A stretch of 64,000 nt of DNA from Paragyromitra xinjiangensis (taxonomy: Eukaryota; Ascomycota; Pezizomycetes; Pezizales; Discinaceae): contig JBCAMK010000016.1 in the NCBI GenBank assembly GCA_038503065.1, forward strand, positions 620,001 to 684,000. The letters run 5' to 3'. The number at the start of each line of letters is the position of its first letter. Within the stretch, counting starts at the first letter, position 1. Under the pieces are notes generated by a model. It worked only from the letters and a program-made list of their open reading frames with translations, was not told where the DNA came from and ran no database searches. The position numbers and the translations under genes are program-made. Of the stretch, positions 43,601 to 52,249 are shown piece after piece.

Positions 43601-44120
43601 AAGAGTTATGCCAACGGCTACAAATCAAGGCCAGGATGTCAACTTCCTTCCACCCAGAAATGGACGGACAAACCGAGAGACTCAATGCAGTAATGGAACA
43701 GTACCTCCGGTGCTACATGTCTTATCAGCAAGAAGATTGGGTTAAGTGGTTACCAATCGCGGAGTTTGCAGCAAACAATCAAGAATCAGCAAGTACAAAG
43801 GTGACACCTTTCTTTGCCAATTACGGTTACCACCCTTGCTTTAACACCTTGATAATGCCAACATCCCGGGATCCACAAGCCCGCGATGCCAAGGACTTCA
43901 CCCAGCACATGGAAGAACTTCGAAACTTCCTACGAACACAGATCCGGACGGCCCAAGATGTTTATGAAACAAGCACCAACAGGCATCGAACCCCAGCCCC
44001 AACATATCGAGTCGGAGATCAAGTTTTTGTATCTACCAAAAACATACGCACTTCCCAGGCTTCGAAGAAACTGGACTGGAAATGGATGGGCCCATACCCG
44101 GTTAAAAGGGTCGTGTCTGT
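40691..44120 (+). pseudogene. pol of element B: protease, RT, RNase H, integrase (broken)
   Basis: Protease LLDTGASGFAFMDEEFA at about 40,970; a one-base frameshift lies immediately upstream, separating it from the better-looking N-terminal frame (DKLDGEHFVISCNLSSNNK). [22 protein letters not shown] ... [11 protein letters not shown]. RNase [18 protein letters not shown]. Integrase: HHCC finger (HSGREKTF ... CHVCQRAK), MDFVTGLP, SDCGAQF (family usually SDRGxQF) and DGQTERLN. Stops: TAA at 41674-41676 and TAA at 42712-42714. The C-terminus ends in VKRVVS where a different sequence begins at 44121, so any chromodomain and the 3' LTR are missing. Confidence 0.88.
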
Positions 44121-44793
44121 AACGGGGGTAGGCCTAGGTAGATAGGCTAGGTGTACGGCCGTTGCGAAATGGATATAGATCAGGTTCGGAATCCGATTCT
44201 TTCGTGCAAACTACTCAAGAATCTTAAGGGCTCAACTATTGCATGAAGAACAGAGCAGCAGGGTGGAGCATTTGCGATGTATTTAACACCTGCGTTCCGC
44301 AGTCCTCACTCTGCCGTGCTCTAGTGGGGGACTGGGTTTGACCCGGAGTCCCATTGCCAAATGGACTGGTGTTCTACTCTGGAAGACCTTCTGTACTTCC
44401 GGGGGCTATGCTCCCAGAGCTGCCGCACCTCCATTAGCAATCTGACCACTCTAGACTCTATGAACCACCGGCATAGTCCTGCACACTGCAGTCCTACATG
44501 CACGGCGCAGTTCAGTCTAATCCGCATGTGTTTTACTAGTAGATAGCGCTGCCAGTGCGTTGCCTATCAGCTTCCACTGATGCATACTGCACAGGTTGAT
44601 TCAGAACTCTACCACTTCCTCGGAGTGGTAGATGCAGCTGTCTATGTGACGTCAGCTCGTCAGCTTACGCACATGCGGTTCCTCTGTATCAACCAGATCA
44701 GTGGGATGTGGTAGCTCTCTGCATGTGGGAGCAACCCCACCGATGCAGGCTCCTACAGTCCCATCAGTCTGGCCCTGATCTAGTACACATACT
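44121..44793 (+). mobile_element. LTR-like sequence truncating element B
   Basis: Begins TGTAACGGGGGTAGGCC, a typical start of a Ty3/gypsy LTR, exactly where similarity to integrase B stops, and runs to the LINE array at 44794. No open gene. The right end (TAGTACACATACT) has no clear LTR terminus and no target duplication is visible, so it may be an LTR cut by the LINE insertion. It contains a GACTGGGTTTGACCC segment with slight B-box likeness. Confidence 0.45.
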
Positions 44794-45135
44794 AGAGGCA
44801 GTATATAACAAGCGACCGCCCACCTCGCTTCCACTCTTCCTCCATCATCTCCGACCGCAAATTCAACACCACAAACCACCTCTCTCAGAATCCCACGAAA
44901 CCAAAAGCCTTCATCTCTTTGGCCTCGTTTATCACCACACCCCACTCCGCATCTGGGAACTCATCACTCCCATCGCTCCCCCATCAACCTGGCTCCCAAT
45001 ACTCCTCCCAGAGTATCGCCATCACCACCCGCAACTCCTGTCCGACTTGTTTGGGCACCCATCACACCCACACCCCTTGCTGGGCGCAAACGCACATCCA
45101 GCCACCTTTCCCCCCACCTAACCCAAACCTCCAAC

Positions 45136-46566
45136 ATGTCTGCACCCGAAGGCGGCACTGCCCTCTCCGCATTCGACCCCACAGACCTCCCAATGGAGGA
45201 TAAACCCGCATCCAACCACAGCAGTTCCTCCAGTGAACATGATGACGATGAAAGCATCAGAGGCCAGAACTTTAACTCCAACCTCAACTTCACCCAAATT
45301 CCCGCCGAAGACATGGCAAACCTAACCAATTCCACCTCCACCAACTACCTCGCCTGGTTCATCCAGAGCCAATTCAACTCGATGAAGAACGATTTCGAAA
45401 GGCAAATGGATACCCTCCTCGCCCAAATCAAATTCAACAACATACAAAACACCAACACCACCTCCAAACTCGCGGAAATCAAAGCCCAGAACATCTCCCT
45501 CCAAAACACTGTCCGCTCCCTAGACGCCAGACTCCTACACCTACAAACCAACCAAAGCGCCAAAGCCAACATCCCCGCTGCAAACAACAAACCTCCCACC
45601 ACAAACACCAGCAAACCCCCTAACACCAGCAAAGCACAAGAAACCTATGCCAGCAAAGCCACAATAGCACCTGGCGAAAACAATTTTACCACCGTCACAA
45701 ACCGAAAAACCCCAAAAATCCAACCACTCTACAAGCCCGACTTCACCACCGACAAAAGAGAAATCATCATTGAACTCACCGAACCCCTTCCCGCCTCGGC
45801 CACCCCAGATTCCATACTCAACGCCATCAACAACCGCCTAGGAGCCGTCAACACATGCATCCTAGCCGTCCGGAAAACCAACAACGACAACCTCATTCTC
45901 ACCACCAAACCCAACGAAGCCGCTGACAAATTCATTGAACAATACGAACATGAAATCACCTCAGCATGCAACCTTCTCAAAATCCCAATCACCAACATCA
46001 GAATCAACAGCAGGTGGTCCAAATTCATCATCGACGCTGTCCCCCTGAACTTCAACCTTGAACCCGTTACACCTACCACCATCACCAATGCCCTCCAAGC
46101 CGCCCTACCTGATGTACAACTGGCCCAAGCCCCAAGATGGCTATCCACAGAAGAGAAACGCGTTGGCAAAAAAGCCTCCTCCATCGTCATCGCCCTGCCA
46201 GCCAAACACACCCTCAAAACCCTAGGCTTCACTTACCTCAACATCCTAAACGCCACCTGCAAAATCCGCGAATATCACCCCATCAATCCCACCACCCAAT
46301 GCCGAAACTGTCAAAAACTCGGACATCACGACGCCACCTGCAAGCAAGAAGTTGCCTGCGCCATCTGCGCACTTGCCCACCACACCAAAGACTATAAATG
46401 CGACCAAATCACATGCAAAGGAGGTGCCAGATGCACACACATGCCACTCAGATGCGCCTGCTGCAACACCAATCAACACACCGCCATTGACTGCCCCGAA
46501 AAAATGAAGACCAGAGCACTCTACCTTGCTCAACGCGCACAAAAAATCAACAAACGTAATGATTAA
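45136..46566 (+). CDS. LINE A copy 1 ORF1 (zinc-knuckle RNA-binding protein)
   Basis: 476 residues from ATG 45136. Acidic N-terminus; a coiled coil at about residues 95-140 (LAEIKAQNISLQNTVRSLDA); Thr/Asn/Pro linker; RRM-like core about 200-320 (REIIIELTEPLP ... NINSRWSKFIIDAVPLN-type, LAQAPRWLS); then zinc knuckles CRNCQKLGHHDATC, CAICALAHHTKDYKC and CACCNTNQHTAIDC. Expected to bind LINE RNA and form the RNP. Its stop (TAA 46564-46566) overlaps the ORF2 start, implying coupled translation. Confidence 0.9.
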   Translation: MSAPEGGTALSAFDPTDLPMEDKPASNHSSSSSEHDDDESIRGQNFNSNLNFTQIPAEDMANLTNSTSTNYLAWFIQSQFNSMKNDFERQMDTLLAQIKFNNIQNTNTTSKLAEIKAQNISLQNTVRSLDARLLHLQTNQSAKANIPAANNKPPTTNTSKPPNTSKAQETYASKATIAPGENNFTTVTNRKTPKIQPLYKPDFTTDKREIIIELTEPLPASATPDSILNAINNRLGAVNTCILAVRKTNNDNLILTTKPNEAADKFIEQYEHEITSACNLLKIPITNIRINSRWSKFIIDAVPLNFNLEPVTPTTITNALQAALPDVQLAQAPRWLSTEEKRVGKKASSIVIALPAKHTLKTLGFTYLNILNATCKIREYHPINPTTQCRNCQKLGHHDATCKQEVACAICALAHHTKDYKCDQITCKGGARCTHMPLRCACCNTNQHTAIDCPEKMKTRALYLAQRAQKINKRND

Positions 46567-49500
46567 ACAAACAACACAAATCACAGGCATAGCCCAAGTG
46601 CAACAACTGAATTGCGCTAAAGGAAAGGCCTCCACCCTTTCAGTACTCCATCATGCAAACACCAACACTCAACTCGCCATACTCGCACTACAAGACCCAT
46701 GGTCAGAAACCCAGGGCCTACCACCAAACATCACAAACTTTCACCGTTTCTCACCAACAAATCAAAATCCCAAATGCGTCACTTATATAAACGCAAACAT
46801 GAACCTAAACCCACGCATCTCAACCTCCTTCTTCAACAACGCCATATCAATCATCATCACCACAGCAATAGGCGACATTGAAATCTCCAATATCTACGCC
46901 AACCACACACCAACCACACACACCTACCTCAACATGCATCACTTCCTCCCCATGCACATAATACTAGCAGACACAAACCTACATCACACATGGTGGTATG
47001 GACTCGAAACAGACACCCATCGCACCTCCATAAACAGAACCAGAATCATAGCCAACCAACTCGTGGACTGGCTAGAAGACCACAACTACCAACTCATCAA
47101 TCACCCAGGAACCTTCACACATTTCCCCAGAAATGGCAACAAAAATTCCATCATTGATCTCACCCTATTCAAGAACATACAACAATACCTCATAACGTGG
47201 CAATCCGATCAAGGACTAAGAGATAACTCTGACCACACCCTAATCACAACTACCATATTTCTTCCACCGAAGCCCACAGCCACACCCAAACGAAACCTCA
47301 ACAAAGCAAACTGGACTCAATTCAACAACATAATTAAACAATCAGCACTCAACAATTCCCAACCCACCAACGCCAGTGAAACCACCAAAGAATGTGAACA
47401 GCTCACCTCCCTCATACAACTCGCCACCATCACAGCCATACCTCTATCGAAACCCAGCCAACACTCTAAAGGCTGGTGGACCCACGAACTTTCCAAATTA
47501 AAAAGGAAAATTAATGCCATCAATCACCTAACTAAACGACCCAACCCACCACAGCATGCCAAAAGCCTTCTTAAAAACCTCCGAACACAATGGAAAATCG
47601 AAATAAATGAAGCCAAAAAACATCATTGGCACCAACGGCTATCCACCAACGACCCCAAACAAATATGGCAAGCCATCAAACAAACTAATGGCCGCAGACC
47701 CCCCACCACCATACAACCCCTACACAATGCACCCGACTTTGAAGCACAATGCAACGCCTTCAAATCTACCTTCTTCCCACCCATTCTCGCCTCCCCCCAG
47801 CCACTACCACAAGACTGGCTTCCCCCACCCACATCAGATCAATCCCTCAACATACCTCATGTCACCCCAGAGCTAATTTCCAAACTACTTGCCAAAACTT
47901 CCCCCGCATCCGCCCCAGGACACGACGGAATCCTCTATCCTCACATACAACACGCTCATCAAGCCGCTCCTCTACTCATTCCCAAAATCTTCACGGCTGC
48001 CCTTCGCTTCGGCGCCTTTCCTGACATATGGAAACAAGCAATCGTCACACCCATACCCAAAACAGGCAAAGACGATTATTCCAAACCCAACGCCTATCGC
48101 CCTATTTCACTATTATCATGCCTTGGCAAACTTCTAGAACGCATCATCACCAGTCAACTAGAAATTGCTGCAATAAACTCAGGTGCAATCAACCACCAAC
48201 ACACAGGTGGACGCACGGGAATTTCGGCAATAGATGCCCTACAACAAATCATCACACCATCCCAATCCTGGCTTGACACTCCTGCCACAACAGGACACCA
48301 GAAGCAATTACGACCCTCCATCCTCACCACAGATATCGAAGGAGCCTTCAACTGCGTCATCCATCAACAAATGACTGCAATCTTCCTTCACTTCAAATTC
48401 CCCACATACCTAATACAATGGTACCAAAGCTTCACCACCAACCAAACAATAGCCTTCCGATTCAACAGCACTACAAGCCCAACATCACCCTTCAACAGTG
48501 GACTCCCTCAAGGATCTGCAGTTTCATCCATTGCCTTCACCATATACAGTGCTGCGCTAGACACTGAACCATCACCCTCCAATCTTACTTACTCTAATAC
48601 CTATATCGACGACAACGCCATGCTACAAGCGAGTTTCTCACAAAAATTCGCCACCTTGACACTACAACAACGCCTCAACCTCAAAATCGAAAGAGGCTCA
48701 CACCTCAATATCCTCTTCTCCCCACCAAAAACGGAACTCATGCATCTAAGACTCAGCTCCAGAGTCAAAGATCCCACCCCTACTCCCATCACACTGTACC
48801 ACCAAAGCAAATCACCCACTGAACAAAACCGCATGCTAGGTCTCATCATCGATCGAAGATTAACCTTCCATCAACACACACACCACATCGTCGCCTCCCT
48901 ACTTAAAACTAAAGGAGCCATTTATCCTCTCCTCAAATCCATACACCTCACCCCCACCACAATACATCACATACTACACATAGTCCACATCCCCAAAATG
49001 CTATGGGGTTCCCCCATATGGTGGACAGGCGCACCCACCATAATAGATAACATTCAACCAGCATATCACAGCCTTGCCCGTCTTATCACGGGCCTTCCCA
49101 GATACACCAAAATAACCCACCTACTACGCGAAGCCGCCCTACCACCGCTCAACCTCCTACTAGATTATCATTCACAAAAATATGGCATACGCATTCTGAA
49201 AAACAATGCGCACAATCCAGCCTTTCTTCCATTACTCAAGCTCCTCCCGCAAACAACAGAATATAAAGGAACAGGACTCAAAAGAATAGCTTCCCTGCTT
49301 CAACCCCTCATCAACAACCAACCCCTTGAAAGACTCGAATTTTCCTTTCACTCCCCATTTCTCACATCAAGTTCTTTACAAATTTCTCAATTTTCCAAAC
49401 AACAAACAGCCACGCAGCACATCAACTGGACAGGCACGTTAGAAAATTCCTGGCTCCTCTACACAGACGGCTCCCTCAATGATAACGGACACTCCTCTTC

Positions 49501-50251
49501 AGGAGTATACATTGCCCATATACGCTACGGCATTACCACGCAAACATATACACACTCCTGCGCCCTCGGACACCACGCCGAAAATGAAGACGCCGAAATC
49601 CACGCCATACAAGAAGCCTTAGCCCTCTTGCTCCAACACATTGTTTATCCCACTCCTATATACATATGCGTCGACAATCAAAATGCCCTAAAGTCACTCG
49701 CAGGAGGACCCACACACAACAAGGAATACCTATGGCACGCACTCAACGCATGCAATTCACTCCAAAATATAGGATGCTCCATTAGTGGCATATGGACTCC
49801 CTCTCACACACAAATCTTTGGCAACGAGAAGGCCGATCAATTGGCCACACTCGCCCACAACAAACCTCTTTGCCCATGGCACCGTCTCACCCTTGGACAT
49901 CTTTCACTCCTACCCAAGAAACATCTACTCAAATCATGGGCCTCCAACACCCCAGAGCCCGTCGCACTTCACATTGCGCAACATCTTATACCATTATCAC
50001 GCAAACGGTTTTCTAAACTCGCAAAGATACGCAATCAAGCGCACCTCATTGACCCCACCGGATTCACCGACCCCCTCACATGCTCATGCGGCGAACAGGA
50101 TGGTTCTTACCATCGCATCATGTCCTGCAAACTCAGAAACAAAGAACGACAAGATTTCTTTAAAAATTCAGAACCAGATTGGAATATTTTCTTTTCATCT
50201 AAGATAAATTTTTCTGAGTTTTTTTTTTATATTGACCGGTTAGGGTTATAA
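46559..50251 (+). CDS. LINE A copy 1 ORF2: APE endonuclease, RT, RNase H
   Basis: 1,230 residues from ATG 46559, which overlaps the ORF1 stop in ATGATTAA; the upstream open frame (46526) is only overlap. Endonuclease: LQDPW, ADTNLHHTWW, TFTHFPRNGNKNSIIDLTL and SDHTLI; the usual Glu of LQEPW and the G of GDxN are Asp and Ala. RT: KTSPASAPGHDGILYPH, AYRPISLLSCLGKLLERI, DIEGAFNCVIHQ, GLPQGSAVSSIAFTIY and YIDDNAML. RNase H: LYTDGSLNDNGHSS, AEIHAIQEAL, VDNQNALKSL and NEKADQLA, with all four acidic residues present. C-terminal knuckle CSCGEQDGSYHRIMSC. It copies the element by target-primed reverse transcription. No stop or frameshift is seen. Confidence 0.92.
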   Translation: MIKQTTQITGIAQVQQLNCAKGKASTLSVLHHANTNTQLAILALQDPWSETQGLPPNITNFHRFSPTNQNPKCVTYINANMNLNPRISTSFFNNAISIIITTAIGDIEISNIYANHTPTTHTYLNMHHFLPMHIILADTNLHHTWWYGLETDTHRTSINRTRIIANQLVDWLEDHNYQLINHPGTFTHFPRNGNKNSIIDLTLFKNIQQYLITWQSDQGLRDNSDHTLITTTIFLPPKPTATPKRNLNKANWTQFNNIIKQSALNNSQPTNASETTKECEQLTSLIQLATITAIPLSKPSQHSKGWWTHELSKLKRKINAINHLTKRPNPPQHAKSLLKNLRTQWKIEINEAKKHHWHQRLSTNDPKQIWQAIKQTNGRRPPTTIQPLHNAPDFEAQCNAFKSTFFPPILASPQPLPQDWLPPPTSDQSLNIPHVTPELISKLLAKTSPASAPGHDGILYPHIQHAHQAAPLLIPKIFTAALRFGAFPDIWKQAIVTPIPKTGKDDYSKPNAYRPISLLSCLGKLLERIITSQLEIAAINSGAINHQHTGGRTGISAIDALQQIITPSQSWLDTPATTGHQKQLRPSILTTDIEGAFNCVIHQQMTAIFLHFKFPTYLIQWYQSFTTNQTIAFRFNSTTSPTSPFNSGLPQGSAVSSIAFTIYSAALDTEPSPSNLTYSNTYIDDNAMLQASFSQKFATLTLQQRLNLKIERGSHLNILFSPPKTELMHLRLSSRVKDPTPTPITLYHQSKSPTEQNRMLGLIIDRRLTFHQHTHHIVASLLKTKGAIYPLLKSIHLTPTTIHHILHIVHIPKMLWGSPIWWTGAPTIIDNIQPAYHSLARLITGLPRYTKITHLLREAALPPLNLLLDYHSQKYGIRILKNNAHNPAFLPLLKLLPQTTEYKGTGLKRIASLLQPLINNQPLERLEFSFHSPFLTSSSLQISQFSKQQTATQHINWTGTLENSWLLYTDGSLNDNGHSSSGVYIAHIRYGITTQTYTHSCALGHHAENEDAEIHAIQEALALLLQHIVYPTPIYICVDNQNALKSLAGGPTHNKEYLWHALNACNSLQNIGCSISGIWTPSHTQIFGNEKADQLATLAHNKPLCPWHRLTLGHLSLLPKKHLLKSWASNTPEPVALHIAQHLIPLSRKRFSKLAKIRNQAHLIDPTGFTDPLTCSCGEQDGSYHRIMSCKLRNKERQDFFKNSEPDWNIFFSSKINFSEFFFYIDRLGL

Positions 50252-50449
50252 AAATTTTCTTTTTTCACGAATAAGTAGGGGATGATTGATTTGGTTTTTT
50301 TTTTCCTTTCGGTTATCTTCTTTCGTAGTTCTTTTGCTATCATTTTCCTTTTATGATGATGATTTGAAAATTGGTTTGGAAACGGGGAGGATTTATTTGT
50401 AGTTGGCGGTGGATGAGGCGATATACTTTAGTATCAGGGCCGTAGAATT

Positions 50450-50473
50450 AAAACACTAAAACACTAGAACACT
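50450..50473 (+). repeat. octamer tail, copy 1/copy 2 junction
   Basis: AAAACACT, AAAACACT, AGAACACT: exactly three octamers between the copy 1 3'UTR and the first base of copy 2. Confidence 0.9.
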
Positions 50474-50815
50474 AGAGGCAGTATATAACACGCGACTGCC
50501 CACCTCGTTTCTATTCTTCCTCCATCACCTCCGACCGCAAACTCAACACCACAAACCACCTCTCTCAGAATCCCACGATACCAAAAGTCTTTATCTCTCT
50601 GGCATCGTTTATCATCACACCCCACTCCGCATCTGGGAACTCATCATTCCCATCGCTCCCCCATCAACCTGGCTCCCAATACTCCTCCCAGAGTATCGCC
50701 ATCACCACCCGCAACTCCTGTCCGACTTGTTTGGGCACCCGTCACACCCACACCCCTCGCTGGGCGCAAACGCACCTCCAGTCACCTTTCCCCCCACCTC
50801 ACCCGCACCTCCAAC

Positions 50816-52249
50816 ATGTCTGCACCTGAGGGCAGCACCGCCCTCTCCGCATTCGATCCCACTGACCTCCCAATGGAAGATAAACCCACATCCAACCACA
50901 GCAGCCCCTCCAGTGAACACGACGACGACGAAAGCGTCGGAGGTCAGGAGTACAACTCCAAACTCAACTTCACCCAAATCCCTGCCGAAGATATGGCGAA
51001 CATGACCAACGCCACCTCCACCAACTACCTCGCCTGGTTCATTCAGACCCAATTCAACACTATGAAAGACAAATTTGAAAGACAAATGGACACCCTTCAA
51101 GCCCAGATCAAGTTCAACAACATTCAAAACACAAACACCACCTCCAAACTCGCCGAAATCAAAGCACAAAACATCTCCCTCCAAAACACAGTCCGCTCCT
51201 TAGATGCCAGACTCCTCCACATCCAAACCAATCAAAAGGCTCAAGCCACTCCCCCCACCACGAACAGCAAACCTCCCACCACAAATAACACCAAACCATC
51301 CAACACCTCCAACAAAACGCAAGAATCCTACGCCAGCAAAATCACAACTGCACCCGGCGAAAACAATTTCACCATCGTCACCAACAAAAAGATTCCAAAA
51401 ATACAACCACTATACAAGCCTGAATTCACCACTGATAAAAGAGAAATCATAATTGAACTCACAGAACCTCTTCCCACCTCAGCCACCCCAGATTCCATAC
51501 TCAATGCCATCAACAACCGACTAGGATCCGTCAACACGTGTATCCTAGCAGTCCGGAAAACCAACAACGACAACCTCATCCTCACCACCAAACCTAACCA
51601 AGCCGCCGACAAATTCATCGAACAATATGAGCATGAAATCACCTCAGCGTGCAACCTCCTCAAGATCCCAATCACCAACATCAGAGTCAACAGCAGATGG
51701 TCAAAATTCATCATTGACGCTGTCCCCCTTAACTTCAATCTCGAACCCGTCACGCCTACCACCATTACCAATGCCCTTCAAGCCGCCATCCCTGACGTAC
51801 AGTTAGCCCAAGCCCCAAGATGGCTCTCCACAGAAGAAAAGCGAGCTGGCAAGAAAGCTTCTTCCATCGTCATCGCCCTACCAGCTAAACACACTCTCAA
51901 ATCCCTAGGCTTTACCTATCTCAACATCCTAAATGCCACATGCAAAATCCGTGAATATCATCCCATCAATCCAACCACCCAATGCCGCAACTGTCAAAAA
52001 CTAGGACATCATGACACCACGTGCAAACAAGAAGTCGCCTGCGCCATCTGCGCACTCGCTCACCACACCAAAGACCACAAATGCGATCAAATCACTTGCA
52101 AAGGAGGCGCCAGATGCACACACATGCCCCTCAGATGCGCATGCTGCAAGACCAATCAACACACCGCCATTGACTGCCCCGAAAAAATGAAGACCAGAGC
52201 ACTCTATCTTGCTCAACGCGCACAAAAATTCAACAACCGTAATGATTAA
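50816..52249 (+). CDS. LINE A copy 2 ORF1
   Basis: 477 residues from ATG 50816, same domain order as copy 1 ORF1 with all zinc-knuckle cysteines and histidines present (CRNCQKLGHHDTTC, CACCKTNQHTAIDC). Differences are scattered substitutions, mostly in the linker. Its stop overlaps the ORF2 start at 52242. Confidence 0.9.
   Translation: MSAPEGSTALSAFDPTDLPMEDKPTSNHSSPSSEHDDDESVGGQEYNSKLNFTQIPAEDMANMTNATSTNYLAWFIQTQFNTMKDKFERQMDTLQAQIKFNNIQNTNTTSKLAEIKAQNISLQNTVRSLDARLLHIQTNQKAQATPPTTNSKPPTTNNTKPSNTSNKTQESYASKITTAPGENNFTIVTNKKIPKIQPLYKPEFTTDKREIIIELTEPLPTSATPDSILNAINNRLGSVNTCILAVRKTNNDNLILTTKPNQAADKFIEQYEHEITSACNLLKIPITNIRVNSRWSKFIIDAVPLNFNLEPVTPTTITNALQAAIPDVQLAQAPRWLSTEEKRAGKKASSIVIALPAKHTLKSLGFTYLNILNATCKIREYHPINPTTQCRNCQKLGHHDTTCKQEVACAICALAHHTKDHKCDQITCKGGARCTHMPLRCACCKTNQHTAIDCPEKMKTRALYLAQRAQKFNNRND

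Larger units (their letters stand above)
25343..44120 (+). mobile_element. Ty3/gypsy LTR retrotransposon B, interrupted and truncated
   Basis: Plus-strand Ty3/gypsy element. The visible parts are leader 25343-25564, gag start 25565-25571, gag continuation 37544-38763 and protease-RT-RNase H-integrase 40691-44120. It is interrupted by element A (25572-37543) and by an unclassified insertion (38764-40684). Its 3' end, beyond the integrase C-terminus, is cut off by an LTR-like sequence starting at 44121. No LTR of B itself was identified; the sequence left of 25343 is repeat U. Confidence 0.8.
44794..50473 (+). mobile_element. LINE family A, copy 1 (both ORFs open)
   Basis: 5,680-bp LINE, first of four head-to-tail copies. 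Starts AGAGGCAGTATATAAC, 5'UTR to 45135, ORF1, overlapping ORF2, 3'UTR and a 24-bp tail of three octamers (50450-50473). RNase H and RT organisation places it in the Tad/I-like group. Both ORFs are uninterrupted, so it is potentially active. Confidence 0.92.

Noticed and set aside
44330..44360. tRNA or SINE promoter box in the LTR-like segment
   Set aside because: GGTTTGACCC resembles a B box, but no A box at the right distance and no cloverleaf fold was found.
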